NCBI GenBank assembly: GCA_012271025.1
Contig: JAAXHF010000573.1
Span: 1 to 25,011 of the forward strand
Reading direction: 5' to 3'
From: Deltaproteobacteria bacterium
Lineage (GTDB): Bacteria > Desulfobacterota_B > Binatia > Bin18
DNA: 25,011 nt
Shown: positions 1 through 7,477 of the stretch, piece by piece
Position numbering within the stretch: position 1 is the first letter of the stretch
Layout: each line of letters opens with the position of its first letter
Program-made: the position numbers and the translations under genes
Notes under the pieces: model-generated
Told to the model about the DNA's origin: nothing
Seen by the model: the letters and a program-made list of their open reading frames with translations, nothing else
Database searches by the model: none

Positions 1-1329
1 GTGGCAACGCAGCACCAGGGTATACAGCTGCCGCTGGCGCTCGGTCGGCGTGCCAATACAAATCGTGCGCGTGTCATCGGTCGTGCCGGCGCCCATCTGG
101 GTGCCGGAGTCGACCAGCAACAGCTCCCCGTCCTGCAGGGCCACCTCGTCGTTGGCGCCGCCATAGTGGACAATCGCCCCGTTAGCGCCGACCGCCGAAA
201 TGGTGGCAAAGCTCAGGTCGCGAAAGCCGTCTTCGCGGGCGTACTCGTCGCGCAACAGCTGGGCGTAGGCTTTTTCGCTGAGCGTCTGGCCGGCCGCCCG
301 CATCCGTTCCATGCGCGCCAGGCTGCGAATCTTGGCTGCGGCCGCGCGTTCGTGAGCCTCGCGGCTGCGGTCCAGCTCAACCTCGTTTTTGAGCGCCTTC
401 ATCAGCACGACCGGGTTGCGCGCCTCGTACACGGGCTGGGCTTCGGGCAACAGCAGGCGGGTGCCCATGGTCGTGCCGCTTGGGTCGAGCCAGATTTTTC
501 CGTCCGCCTCGCTGCCAATGCGCCGCAGGGTCTCGGTATAGGCGGCATACGGGGCAAAGCTCAGGGCTGGGGCCAGGCCGGCCTGAATTTCAGGGGCGGG
601 GGTGAGGCGGGTAAAACAGGTCGCCCGCTCAGGCTCAATCACGCAGTAGGACTCAAAGACGGGATTATAGGACACATCGCTGCCACGCAGATTAGTCAGC
701 CAGGCGATCTCGTCGAGTTTGGTCAGGACCAGGGCCGCGACCTCTTCCTCGGCCATTTTTTCCCGCACCGCGGCCAGCTTGTCGGCCACCGACCGGCCGG
801 TGTCGGCCTCCGACAGCAGATAGATGGGGTGGGACGGCGCCGGCGGGCGGTCTTGCCAGACTGCGTCAACCAGATTGCCGGAAACCGGCACCAGGGCCGA
901 ATCTTCAGACTTGAACGCCCGGCGGTAGGCGGCATGCATGTCCATGGCCACCACAAACGGATCGTAGCCGACCCGCAGGCTGCCACGCTCTTTTTCCATT
1001 TCGCGCAGCCACTCGGTGAGGGTTTTCTCGCCCTCCATGCCCAGCTTATGAATCCGGAACAGGGCCGGATCAACCTCCTGCTCGGCCTGCAGGTAGTAGC
1101 GCGAGTCTACGAACACATGGCTGCCGTGGGGGCTGATCAGGGCGTCTCCGGCCGAGCCGCTGAAATTGCTGATGGCGGCGCGGCGCTGCTGGTAGGCGGA
1201 CACATACTCGTTGAGGTGGGAATCCGAGGACGGGACCAGGTAAGCGTCGACCTGGGCTTCCTGGAGACGTTGGCACAATGCGGCGATTCGCTGGGCGATC
1301 TGCTCGTTGGTCACAGATACGGTATCCAA
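1..1329 (-). CDS. Xaa-Pro aminopeptidase (aminopeptidase P, M24B family), long form, 3' end cut by window
   Basis: Metallopeptidase that removes an N-terminal residue preceding proline, expected in the cytoplasm. The visible 443 codons begin with a creatinase-like N-terminal region (NEQIAQRIAALCQRLQEAQ, then SDSHLNEYVSAYQQRR and FSGSAGDA). They reach the first two metal ligands in DSGTQMGAGTTDDTRTI, at about D407 and D418. That 11-residue spacing and position match the three-domain eukaryotic-type enzyme of about 600 residues, not the 440-residue E. coli PepP type. The His/Glu ligands lie beyond the window edge. I chose the TTG start at 1329 because AGGAGG sits 7 bases upstream; a GTG five codons in is the alternative. 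It diverges from the LLM oxidoreductase across a 172-bp gap. Confidence 0.92.
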   Translation of the reverse strand, partial: MDTVSVTNEQIAQRIAALCQRLQEAQVDAYLVPSSDSHLNEYVSAYQQRRAAISNFSGSAGDALISPHGSHVFVDSRYYLQAEQEVDPALFRIHKLGMEGEKTLTEWLREMEKERGSLRVGYDPFVVAMDMHAAYRRAFKSEDSALVPVSGNLVDAVWQDRPPAPSHPIYLLSEADTGRSVADKLAAVREKMAEEEVAALVLTKLDEIAWLTNLRGSDVSYNPVFESYCVIEPERATCFTRLTPAPEIQAGLAPALSFAPYAAYTETLRRIGSEADGKIWLDPSGTTMGTRLLLPEAQPVYEARNPVVLMKALKNEVELDRSREAHERAAAAKIRSLARMERMRAAGQTLSEKAYAQLLRDEYAREDGFRDLSFATISAVGANGAIVHYGGANDEVALQDGELLLVDSGTQMGAGTTDDTRTICIGTPTERQRQLYTLVLRCH

Positions 1330-1501
1330 GACGCACCCTCCTTGGGAAAAAATTCCGGCATCACGCTCTAGCAAGCGTAATGGCTGCATCATAGAGGCTT
1401 GTGGGGGCGGGATTCAACTGCCCGGCTTGCATCGCGCCCCGCATCTGCCACTATCATGGCCTAGGCGCACCACGGGCTGTTCGGCCACAGGAGGAAGAGA
1501 C

Positions 1502-2581
1502 ATGGAATTTGGCGTTTCGGTTTCGACCAAGATCGACGATTGGCAGCTGATCACATACGCGGAAGATCTGGGCTTCGACACGGGCTGGGTGCCCGACTCG
1601 CAGATGATCTGGTCCGACTGTTACGCCACCCTGGCCCTGGCCGCCCACAACACCTCGCGGATGCGGCTGGGAACGGGGGTGGCGATTCCCGGCACCCGGA
1701 TTGCCCCGGTCACCGCCCATTCGATTGCGTCGATTAACCAACTCGCTCCGGGACGGGTCTTTTTAGGCATCGGCACCGGCCACACCGCCATGCGGGTGAT
1801 GGGCATGGAGCCGATGAAGATTGCCGCCTTCCGCGACTATCTCGGTGTGGTGCGCGATCTGCTGCACGGCAAGGAGGTCGAATATCGCCTGGATGGACGG
1901 ACACGCACCATCAGGTTCCTGCATCTGGACCAGCATTTCATCAATATCCACGATCCGATTCCGATCTACGTGGCGGCCAACGGCCCACGGGCACTGAGGA
2001 CGGCCGGGGAGTATGGCGACGGACTCGTGTCGGTGTTTAACGACCGGCCCGAGGTGGTACAGGAGCATCTGGCCATGGTTCGGCTTGGCGCGGAAAAGGC
2101 TGGCCGGACGCTGCCCGACCCCCTGCCGACGGCCACCTTTACCTGTGCGGTGGTGCTCAAGCCGGGCGAGGACTTGCGCTCCGACCGGGTCATTGAAGAG
2201 TGTGGCTCGTATGTGACGGCGATTATTCATTTTGTGTACGAGATGTATCAGCAGACCGGTCAAGAAGAGGTCGTGCCGGACGCGTATCGGGGCTTTTGGG
2301 AGGAGTACTGCGCCCACGTCGAGCATATGCAGACGCCCAAAGACAAGCGCTATCTTCAGATCCACAACGGCCACTGCACGTTTTATGTGCCGGAAGAGCG
2401 CCGCTTTATCACCCCGGAAGCGATTCGCGGCACCTGCCTGGTCGGCAAACCGGACGAAGTGGTGGAGCAAATCCGCCAAGCCGAGAAGGCCGGGCTGAAT
2501 ACGGTCGTCCTGCTGCCGTCAATGGCCGAGAGCCGCAACGTGTTTCGTGATTTTGCCCAGCAGGTGATCGCCCGCTACTGA
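1502..2581 (+). CDS. LLM-class (luciferase-like) flavin/F420-dependent oxidoreductase
   Basis: A 359-aa TIM-barrel oxidoreductase of the bacterial luciferase-like superfamily, using F420 or FMN. The start MEFGVSVSTKIDDW matches the first strand of the family. It is followed by AEDLGFDTGWVPDSQ, a typical first helix and second strand, and then by RMRLGTGVAIPGTRIAPVTAHS, PGRVFLGIGTGHTA and PIYVAANGPRALRTAGEYGDG, which are the usual cofactor-barrel segments. The C-terminal GKPDEVVEQIRQAEKAGLNTVVLLP is also classic. The ATG at 1502 is supported by AGGAGG seven bases upstream; an in-frame extension upstream lacks such a site. The substrate cannot be told. The gene stands alone on its strand and converges on cysE with only 6 bases between the stops. 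A second, different LLM gene starts at 24884. Confidence 0.93.
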   Translation: MEFGVSVSTKIDDWQLITYAEDLGFDTGWVPDSQMIWSDCYATLALAAHNTSRMRLGTGVAIPGTRIAPVTAHSIASINQLAPGRVFLGIGTGHTAMRVMGMEPMKIAAFRDYLGVVRDLLHGKEVEYRLDGRTRTIRFLHLDQHFINIHDPIPIYVAANGPRALRTAGEYGDGLVSVFNDRPEVVQEHLAMVRLGAEKAGRTLPDPLPTATFTCAVVLKPGEDLRSDRVIEECGSYVTAIIHFVYEMYQQTGQEEVVPDAYRGFWEEYCAHVEHMQTPKDKRYLQIHNGHCTFYVPEERRFITPEAIRGTCLVGKPDEVVEQIRQAEKAGLNTVVLLPSMAESRNVFRDFAQQVIARY

Positions 2582-2587
2582 TGGACT

Positions 2588-3433
2588 TCAGTGCTCTTCA
2601 AGCGGCTCGTAGTCGGGGATGCCGGTCGGCAGCTGATGGTCCATCTCCAGGGCCGGGTGACTGCTGGTTTTGGCGCACCGCCCCACGACTTTGGCCGGCA
2701 CCCCGGCCACCGTGCAGCCGGCCGGCACATCGGTCAGCACCACGCTGCCGGCCCCGACCTTGGCGTCGGCCCCGACTTCGACATTGCCCAGGATTTTGGC
2801 CCCGGCGCTGATCAGCACGCCGGTCCGAATCTTGGGGTGGCGGTCGCCGCTCTCCTTGCCGGTGCCGCCCAGGGTCACCTCCTGGAGCATGGACACATCG
2901 TCTTCGACCACCGCGGTTTCGCCGATGACCAGACTCGTGCCGTGGTCGATAAACACACCCGAGCCGATACGAGCCGCCGGGTGGATATCGACCCCGAAGA
3001 CCTCGGAGATGCGGTTCTGAAAGCAAAAGGCCAGGGTTTTGCGATCCTGGGTCCACAGCCAGTGGGCAACCCGGTAGGCTTCCAGGGCGTGCAGGCCCTT
3101 GTAGTACAGCAGGGGGACAAGGTAGGACGAGCAGGCCGGGTCGCGCTCCCGCGCGCCACGAATATCGGCCCGGATCGCCGCGCCGATTGCGGCATCCGAC
3201 AGCATCGCCTCGATAATAATATCGCGCAGCGACATGGACGGCAGGTTCAGGTTGGTCAGCTTGCCGGCCAGATGAAAGCTCAGGGCTTCCTCCAGCGAGG
3301 AGTGGTTGAGGATAATCGAGTGCAGAAAGCTGGCCAGAACCAGCTCGCGTTCCTCTTCCCGCGCCGCCTCTTGCCGCACCGTCTGCCAGATCCAGTCATC
3401 GCTCAATCCGTTGTGTTTGAGAGCCTGTGCCAT
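2588..3433 (-). CDS. cysE: Serine O-acetyltransferase
   Basis: Transfers acetyl from acetyl-CoA to L-serine, the first step of cysteine synthesis. The 281-aa length fits the E. coli type (273 aa). The N-terminal helical domain (WQTVRQEAAREEE, LVLASFLHSIILNH) is followed by DPACSSYLVPLLYYKGLHAL. Then comes the left-handed hexapeptide beta-helix with GVDIHPAARIGSGVFIDHG (catalytic-type D149, D163, H164), VIGETAVVEDDV, and DRHPKIRTGVLISAGAKILG (H199). The tail after VAGVPAKVVG is the flexible C-terminus that in the family docks to cysteine synthase. The ATG has AAGGAAC five bases upstream. It lies 55 bp downstream of the SDR pair on the same strand and may be co-transcribed with it. No cysK is in view. 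Confidence 0.95.
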   Translation of the reverse strand: MAQALKHNGLSDDWIWQTVRQEAAREEERELVLASFLHSIILNHSSLEEALSFHLAGKLTNLNLPSMSLRDIIIEAMLSDAAIGAAIRADIRGARERDPACSSYLVPLLYYKGLHALEAYRVAHWLWTQDRKTLAFCFQNRISEVFGVDIHPAARIGSGVFIDHGTSLVIGETAVVEDDVSMLQEVTLGGTGKESGDRHPKIRTGVLISAGAKILGNVEVGADAKVGAGSVVLTDVPAGCTVAGVPAKVVGRCAKTSSHPALEMDHQLPTGIPDYEPLEEH

Positions 3434-3488
3434 GGTGTTCCTTTAACCTGAACACCGGCCAAGGACAATACGGTTTTGGGCCTATTTT

Positions 3489-4256
3489 TTACAGGCGGCT
3501 CAACACCCCACCCTCCAGCCACAGCACCTGGCCGGTGATGAAACCGGAACGGTCCGAGGCAAAGCTCAGCACCGCGTCGGCAACCTCCTGGGGCTGGGCC
3601 AGCCGTTTGTGGGGGATGTAGCGGCTGAGCTGTTTTTTGGTCGCGTCGTCCTGAATCATGGCCATGCCCTCGGTCCAGCCGGCCCCGATGGCGTTGACCG
3701 TGATGCCCTGGCGGGCCCATTCCTGGGACAGGGCTCGGGTCAGGTTGAGCACGCCGGCCTGGGCTGCACAGTAGGCGCTGCCGTTGGCCATGCCGCGTTG
3801 GCCGAGCACGGAAACGAGATTGATGATCCGGCCGCGCTGCTGGGACAGCATCGGGCCGGCGGCCGCCCGACAGCTCAGGTACACGCCGCTCAGGTTTACG
3901 GCCAGCACCCGGTTCCACTCGGCCAGCGAACTGTCCTGGACGGGCTTGGCAAAGGCCAGGTCCGGAGCGTTGACCAGGATGTCGAGGCTGCCCAGTTCGG
4001 ACACCGTGCGCTCGACCAGAGCCTGCACGTCGCGTTCGCTGGTGATGTCGATCGTCTGGGCAAAGCCGTCTCGGCCCATGTCGCGAATCGTCCCCCCGCA
4101 GGTCTGGATGGCGGCCACCTCGCGGGGCGAGGGCAGCACGGTAGACAGGGCTGTATTGGCCCCGGCCTCGGCCAGAGCCAGGGCCAGGGCGCTACCGATC
4201 GGGGTCGAGGCGCCGACGATCAGAGCCGACTTGTCGGCCAGGGAGAAGGCGCTCAT
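3489..4256 (-). CDS. SDR-family protein lacking the catalytic lysine
   Basis: A 255-aa Rossmann-fold short-chain dehydrogenase relative. The dinucleotide-binding loop reads VGASTPIG instead of the usual TGxxxGxG. The NNAG motif is replaced by NAPD around residue 96. The active site reads S149, Y162 and Q166 (YCAAQ), so the Lys of YxxxK is a Gln; the codon is CAG on the coding strand, not a marginal reading. The overall length and the C-terminal SGFITGQVLWLEGGVL are normal, so the gene is not decayed in frame. The start overlaps the upstream SDR stop as ATGA and has AAGGAG before it, so translation is probably coupled. It may be a non-catalytic or altered-activity partner of that SDR. Longer in-frame starts upstream are unlikely. 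Confidence 0.85.
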   Translation of the reverse strand: MSAFSLADKSALIVGASTPIGSALALALAEAGANTALSTVLPSPREVAAIQTCGGTIRDMGRDGFAQTIDITSERDVQALVERTVSELGSLDILVNAPDLAFAKPVQDSSLAEWNRVLAVNLSGVYLSCRAAAGPMLSQQRGRIINLVSVLGQRGMANGSAYCAAQAGVLNLTRALSQEWARQGITVNAIGAGWTEGMAMIQDDATKKQLSRYIPHKRLAQPQEVADAVLSFASDRSGFITGQVLWLEGGVLSRL

Positions 4257-5068
4257 TGCGGCTCTCCTTCGAGCGCTACCAGCGGGGCAAAGCCGGTCGG
4301 CACCTGCCCGCCGGCCAAGCCCCCGCCCTCGGTACACAGCATCTCGCCGTTCATGTAGTTGGACGCGTCTGAGGCCAGGAAGACGCACAGGTGGCCCAGC
4401 TCATCATCTTTTCCCACCCGGCCGACCGGAATGAATTTGCCGCCCTGCCAGAATTTGACCAGCGCCGGGTCGTCGTGCGGAAAAATGCCCGGCATGATGA
4501 GGTTGGTCTGGATATTTCTATCGGCGTAGTTCATGGCCATACAGCGGGTGAAGTTGTTAAGCCCGGCCTTGGCCGCAGAGTACATGAAGTTGTAGCGGCT
4601 GGCCCGCACCCCGAGGCCGGAGGTGATGTTGATGATTTTGCCACCGCCCTGTTTGAGCATGTGGGGCAGGACCGCCCGGCAGCAGAAGACCGCTCCGGTC
4701 AGATTGGTGTCAATGCCTTTGTGCCACTCCTCGTCGGTGATGTCTTCGAGCGGTTTGTTCCAGCCTCGGCTCGCCCCGCCGGCGTTATTGACCAACACGT
4801 CAATCCGGCCGAACTCGGCCAGGCTGGCCTCAACCATCGCCCCCACCGCGCTGGAATCGGTGATATTCACCGGTACGGCCAGACAGCGTCGGCCTGTGGC
4901 CCGGATCATCTCGGCCGTTTCCTCAATCTGGGCCGTGGTCCGCGCGGCCGCCACCAAATCGGCCCCGGCCTCGGCCAAGTCAAGAGCCATGGCGCGGCCC
5001 AAGCCGCGGCCGGCTCCGGTCATGATAATCGTCTTGCCGTCCAGTCGCAGTCTGTCCAGAACACCCAT
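4253..5068 (-). CDS. Short-chain dehydrogenase/reductase (classical SDR), intact
   Basis: A 271-aa NAD(P)-dependent oxidoreductase. It has TGAGRGLG at residues 17-24, NNAG at 94-97, catalytic S150, Y163 and K167 (YSAAK) with the normal 13-residue Ser-Tyr spacing, and the C-terminal LASDASNYMNGEMLCTEGG. The start MGVLDRL was chosen because AGGAGG lies 7 bases upstream; an in-frame ATG ten codons earlier has no such site. The stop overlaps the next SDR by four bases (ATGA), which implies one transcript and coupled translation. It is the first gene of a minus-strand group that ends with cysE. Substrate unknown. The pair of overlapping SDRs, one canonical and one with YxxxQ, suggests a hetero-oligomer. 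Confidence 0.93.
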   Translation of the reverse strand: MGVLDRLRLDGKTIIMTGAGRGLGRAMALDLAEAGADLVAAARTTAQIEETAEMIRATGRRCLAVPVNITDSSAVGAMVEASLAEFGRIDVLVNNAGGASRGWNKPLEDITDEEWHKGIDTNLTGAVFCCRAVLPHMLKQGGGKIINITSGLGVRASRYNFMYSAAKAGLNNFTRCMAMNYADRNIQTNLIMPGIFPHDDPALVKFWQGGKFIPVGRVGKDDELGHLCVFLASDASNYMNGEMLCTEGGGLAGGQVPTGFAPLVALEGEPQ

Positions 5069-5138
5069 TGTGTTGCCTCCTGTCGTATGGCAGGACATGG
5101 CCTAATTACTGGGAGATTGCAAGAGCCGAACGAGACCT

Positions 5139-5807
5139 ATGGCGGCTGAAGATCAGGCTTGGCGGGCATTCATCGAAGGGAAGGTCTATCCCGATGACCA
5201 GGCGCCGTGGCGGGATGACCCGGCCTACGCGATCATCCTGGAATATCCGGGTCTGCGCGACAGTATTGGCGGCCATGTGGAACCCGCGTTGCACCAGGCC
5301 ATCGGCTTGGTCAAGGCCATGGCGCAAGTGGAGGTGCTGGACAGGCTGCGGGCGAACCGGCCAGCCCATGGGCTGTGTCTGGGCTTTGGCGCGAATGCGC
5401 TCGAACCCTACGATGTGCTGACGGTTTTTGGGCTGGATCGGGTGCACGGCTATGAGTGGATTGGCGCCCAGGTGCTTGAGGCCGCCCGCTTTCTGCAAAC
5501 GAAAGAAGACGCCCGGCTGGCAGCCAAGATTCGCCTCCACCACGCCACGGTCAGCGATCTCAGCGCCCTGACCGACCGGTCGATACGGGTGATCTACACC
5601 GCCAATATGTTCAACCGGGAGATTCCGATGAGCGCCGACACCTTTGAGCGGGCGCTGCACGAACTGCTGCGGGTATTGGCCCCGGGCGGCTTTGTCTTCA
5701 GCCGCGGCTCGGCCGGTGTGTTGGAACAGCGGCTGGGCCAGTCGTGTCGGACCTTGCTCGACACCCCCCTGGTGTCGGTCTTTGAGCGGGGAGAGCCTGG
5801 GGCGTAG
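5139..5807 (+). CDS. Class I SAM-dependent methyltransferase-like protein
   Basis: A 222-aa protein of methyltransferase type. LCLGFGANALEP (about residues 79-90) has the glycine-rich loop of motif I, and GYEW (104-107) supplies the acidic residue expected after strand 2. VIYTANMFNREIPMSADTF corresponds to the strand-4 region, and LHELLRVLAPGGFVFSRGS is the usual motif before strand 5. The fold call is reasonable but no substrate can be named. The ribosome binding site is weak, so the start is less certain; a GGAGAT lies about 28 bases upstream. It converges on the toxin-antitoxin pair with a 9-base gap. A piece of this gene recurs in decayed form about 1 kb away at 6617-6678. Confidence 0.7.
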   Translation: MAAEDQAWRAFIEGKVYPDDQAPWRDDPAYAIILEYPGLRDSIGGHVEPALHQAIGLVKAMAQVEVLDRLRANRPAHGLCLGFGANALEPYDVLTVFGLDRVHGYEWIGAQVLEAARFLQTKEDARLAAKIRLHHATVSDLSALTDRSIRVIYTANMFNREIPMSADTFERALHELLRVLAPGGFVFSRGSAGVLEQRLGQSCRTLLDTPLVSVFERGEPGA

Positions 5808-5816
5808 GTGAAGCTT

Positions 5817-6188
5817 TCAGAGCAAGGCATCCACGTTGATGCGCAAAGCCGTGGCCAGAGCGGCCAGGGTCCGAGCCGAACCGGTGCGACGGCCCCGTTC
5901 GATCTGTGACAGATACACGGCGTTGATGCCGGCGGCTGCGGCCAGCTGCTTCTGGGTCAGGCCACGATGGCTGCGGTAGACCCGCACGGCGTTCTCGCCC
6001 GCCAACAAACGGTCCGCTACAGCGATGGGAAAGGACTCCTCGTCCTCGGTCTTGGCGCGGTCGTACAGCGCTTCATCACTCAGCCCCGCCTCGGCACCGG
6101 CCGTTGTCAAGCGTTCGTATTCCCGCCACGGCAGGACGGCGAAGGCCGGCTTGCCGCTCGCGTCGCGGATGATCTGCGGTTTTGTCAT
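5817..6188 (-). CDS. Antitoxin: Phd-like N-terminus with XRE-type HTH C-terminus
   Basis: A 123-aa antitoxin of the type II toxin-antitoxin class that neutralises the RelE-like protein encoded just upstream. The N-terminus (IIRDASGKPAFAVLPWREYERL) has the G-K-P-x-x-A-V-L-P pattern of prevent-host-death-like domains. A Cro/C1 helix-turn-helix follows (RSHRGLTQKQLAAAAGINAVYLSQIERGRRTGS, about residues 72-104), ending in a short helix. This architecture is known for HTH antitoxins that bind their own promoter. It lies 9 bases after the toxin stop, in toxin-first order as in HigBA-type loci, and would share the promoter at 6481-6509. Confidence 0.9.
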   Translation of the reverse strand: MTKPQIIRDASGKPAFAVLPWREYERLTTAGAEAGLSDEALYDRAKTEDEESFPIAVADRLLAGENAVRVYRSHRGLTQKQLAAAAGINAVYLSQIERGRRTGSARTLAALATALRINVDALL

Positions 6189-6197
6189 GTCTTTCTC

Positions 6198-6458
6198 CTA
6201 GGACTTGTAGACATCGCCACGCGGGCCGATGCGGAGCACATTGATCTCGCGCGTCCTTTCATCTCGCTCGAAGATGACGCGCCAGCCGCCAGTCCGCAGC
6301 CGAAAGCCCGGGCGGCCCTGTAAGCGCGCTACATCAATATCGCGCCGGTCCGGGTCTTGGGCCAGTTTGTCCAATGCACCCCGTACGCGGCGCGCCTCCC
6401 GGGCCGGCATTCTTTGCAGGGCTTTGATGGCGTGGTGTCTGATCGTCAGCCGGTACAT
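6198..6458 (-). CDS. RelE/ParE-superfamily toxin
   Basis: An 86-aa toxin, predicted to be a ribosome-dependent mRNA interferase (RelE-like). It opens with YRLTIRHHAIKALQRMPAREARRV, the N-terminal strand and helix of the family. It continues with the conserved core LQGRPGFRLRTGGWRVIFERD and ends INVLRIGPRGDVYK, where the Arg and C-terminal Tyr-Lys are typical of RelE-type active sites. I chose the internal ATG at 6458. The longer frame starting at 6509 would begin inside the predicted promoter and adds residues unlike the family. The gene appears intact. It is first in the operon, directly behind a promoter embedded in a 12-bp inverted repeat. Confidence 0.9.
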   Translation of the reverse strand: MYRLTIRHHAIKALQRMPAREARRVRGALDKLAQDPDRRDIDVARLQGRPGFRLRTGGWRVIFERDERTREINVLRIGPRGDVYKS

Positions 6459-6478
6459 GGCAGACCTGCTCTTCCGGG

Positions 6479-6526
6479 TATATATAGCGAAATGCTCTAC
6501 TAAAATCAATCTTATCGCTATATATA
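6479..6526. promoter_or_regulatory. Operator-like 12-bp perfect inverted repeat of the toxin-antitoxin locus
   Basis: The arms TATATATAGCGA (6479-6490) and TCGCTATATATA (6515-6526) are exact reverse complements across a 24-bp spacer. One arm covers the -10 box of the predicted toxin-antitoxin promoter and the other lies just upstream of the -35 box. Each arm also holds a CTATATATAG-like short palindrome. HTH antitoxins of this kind commonly autorepress at such sites; that this repeat is the binding site is inference. Confidence 0.65.
6481..6509 (-). promoter_or_regulatory. Predicted sigma70-type promoter of the toxin-antitoxin operon
   Basis: Read on the minus strand, TTGATT (6509-6504) and TATATA (6486-6481) are separated by exactly 17 bases. 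Transcription would begin about 16-18 bases before the toxin ATG at 6458. The -10 element lies inside one arm of the inverted repeat at 6479-6490, so a bound antitoxin would block it. Confidence 0.6.
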
Positions 6527-6616
6527 GGGCTCAGAGTGAGGAAGCGTGCTACGGCTCTCGCTGAGGGTCCGATGTCCTGTCGGTGTCTACTCGCGGTCGT
6601 GGTCTCTGTTCTCGCC

Positions 6617-6678
6617 ATGAGGTATACCTGCACTATGTTGAACCGGGAGATTCCGCTGCGCGCCGATACCTGTGAGCG
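6617..6678 (+). pseudogene. Decayed fragment of the methyltransferase-like gene
   Basis: This 62-bp stretch matches 5589-5650 inside the intact methyltransferase-like gene at about 50 of 62 positions, without gaps, including a 15-base run with no mismatch. Translated in the matching frame it reads RYTCTMLNREIPLRADTCER beside IYTANMFNREIPMSADTFER. The surrounding sequence no longer matches and there is no full gene. It looks like the last recognisable piece of a duplicated or earlier copy. The toxin-antitoxin pair lies between the two copies. Confidence 0.6.
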
Positions 6679-6709
6679 TCCAGACCACGAGGAGCGTCCA
6701 GACCACGAG
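6674..6709 (+). repeat. Two exact tandem copies of an 18-bp unit
   Basis: The unit GAGCGTCCAGACCACGAG occurs twice head to tail (6674-6691 and 6692-6709). It begins within the last bases of the methyltransferase-like fragment, so it probably arose by slippage in non-coding, decaying DNA. No function is apparent. Confidence 0.85.
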
Positions 6710-6744
6710 CCCCAGCCGAAAAGTGGAGCAACAGGAGGAGGGGG

Positions 6745-7455
6745 ATGAAGCGTTGTCCGTCATGCGGCCGACACAACACAGACCAGGCCCGCTTCTGTGC
6801 GTGTTGCAGGACGCTCTTGCCAGGCCCTGCCGGCTCTCTCACCCCTCCTCGTCGACAGGGCTGGAACGTTGAAGGCGTTGTCGTGCTGCTGACCATCGTG
6901 AGCCTCGGTGTTGTGAGCATTGCTGCGCTCGGTCGCTGGGAGCCGGTCAGGCACCTCGTCATTGGAGAACGGTCAGGAGACCAGCCGCATCGCGCCGAGT
7001 CGCCTCCCGGGCAAGCAGACAATCCGAGCGCCGACGGCCCGGATCGTCCGGGTATCCTGGCCGGGCAAGATATCGAGCGGCGTACCTACGATGTGGTCAA
7101 TGACTATCGGGTTTCGATTGGCCTTCCAGCGCTGGAGTATAGCGAAGCGCTGGCGGCGATTGCGCGTCAACACAGCCGGGATATGGCGACCGGGCGCAGC
7201 AGTTTCAGTCATGCCGGTGCGCCGGTGCGAATGCGAGCCGCGCAGGATATCATCCGACTTAAGACATTTGCGGAAAACATCGCCTTCAACAATGCTCCGG
7301 CTTATCGTGTCCCCCGGCGCGCTCTCAGCGGTTGGCTGGGCAGCCAGAGCCATAGGAAGACGATTGAGGGTGAATTCGACCTGACCGGCGTTGGCAGCGC
7401 ACGCGGGGAGGGTGGGTTCATCTACCTCACCCAGCTATTTGTGGACAGGCCATAG
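6745..7455 (+). CDS. Membrane protein with N-terminal zinc ribbon and C-terminal CAP (SCP/PR-1) domain
   Basis: A 236-aa protein. The N-terminus CPSCGRHNTDQARFCACC (residues 4-21) forms a zinc ribbon. A single hydrophobic segment (VEGVVVLLTIVSLGVVSIAAL, about 42-62) follows, then a Pro/Gly-rich linker. A CAP domain fills the second half: YDVVNDYRVSIGLPALEYS, ARQHSRDM, FSHAGAP, FAENIAFN, SGWLGSQSHRKTI and a final strand YLTQLFVDRP. The His/Glu set typical of CAP domains is present (QHSRD, AENIA, SQSHR). The zinc ribbon should be cytoplasmic and the CAP domain outside the membrane. The ATG is preceded by AGGAGG. The function of bacterial CAP domains is poorly known. Confidence 0.85.
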   Translation: MKRCPSCGRHNTDQARFCACCRTLLPGPAGSLTPPRRQGWNVEGVVVLLTIVSLGVVSIAALGRWEPVRHLVIGERSGDQPHRAESPPGQADNPSADGPDRPGILAGQDIERRTYDVVNDYRVSIGLPALEYSEALAAIARQHSRDMATGRSSFSHAGAPVRMRAAQDIIRLKTFAENIAFNNAPAYRVPRRALSGWLGSQSHRKTIEGEFDLTGVGSARGEGGFIYLTQLFVDRP

Positions 7456-7477
7456 CGAGCGAGCGGTGCGACAGCCG

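Noticed and set aside
1427..1457. TTGCAT and TATCAT upstream of the LLM gene as a promoter
   Set aside because: The spacing is 19 bases, which is too long for a confident sigma70 call, and no other support exists.
6536..6748. A 70-codon plus-strand frame with two ERPDHE repeats as a small gene
   Set aside because: No ribosome binding site, the repeats come from an 18-bp tandem duplication, and the middle part matches an internal piece of the methyltransferase-like protein, so it is better read as a gene remnant.
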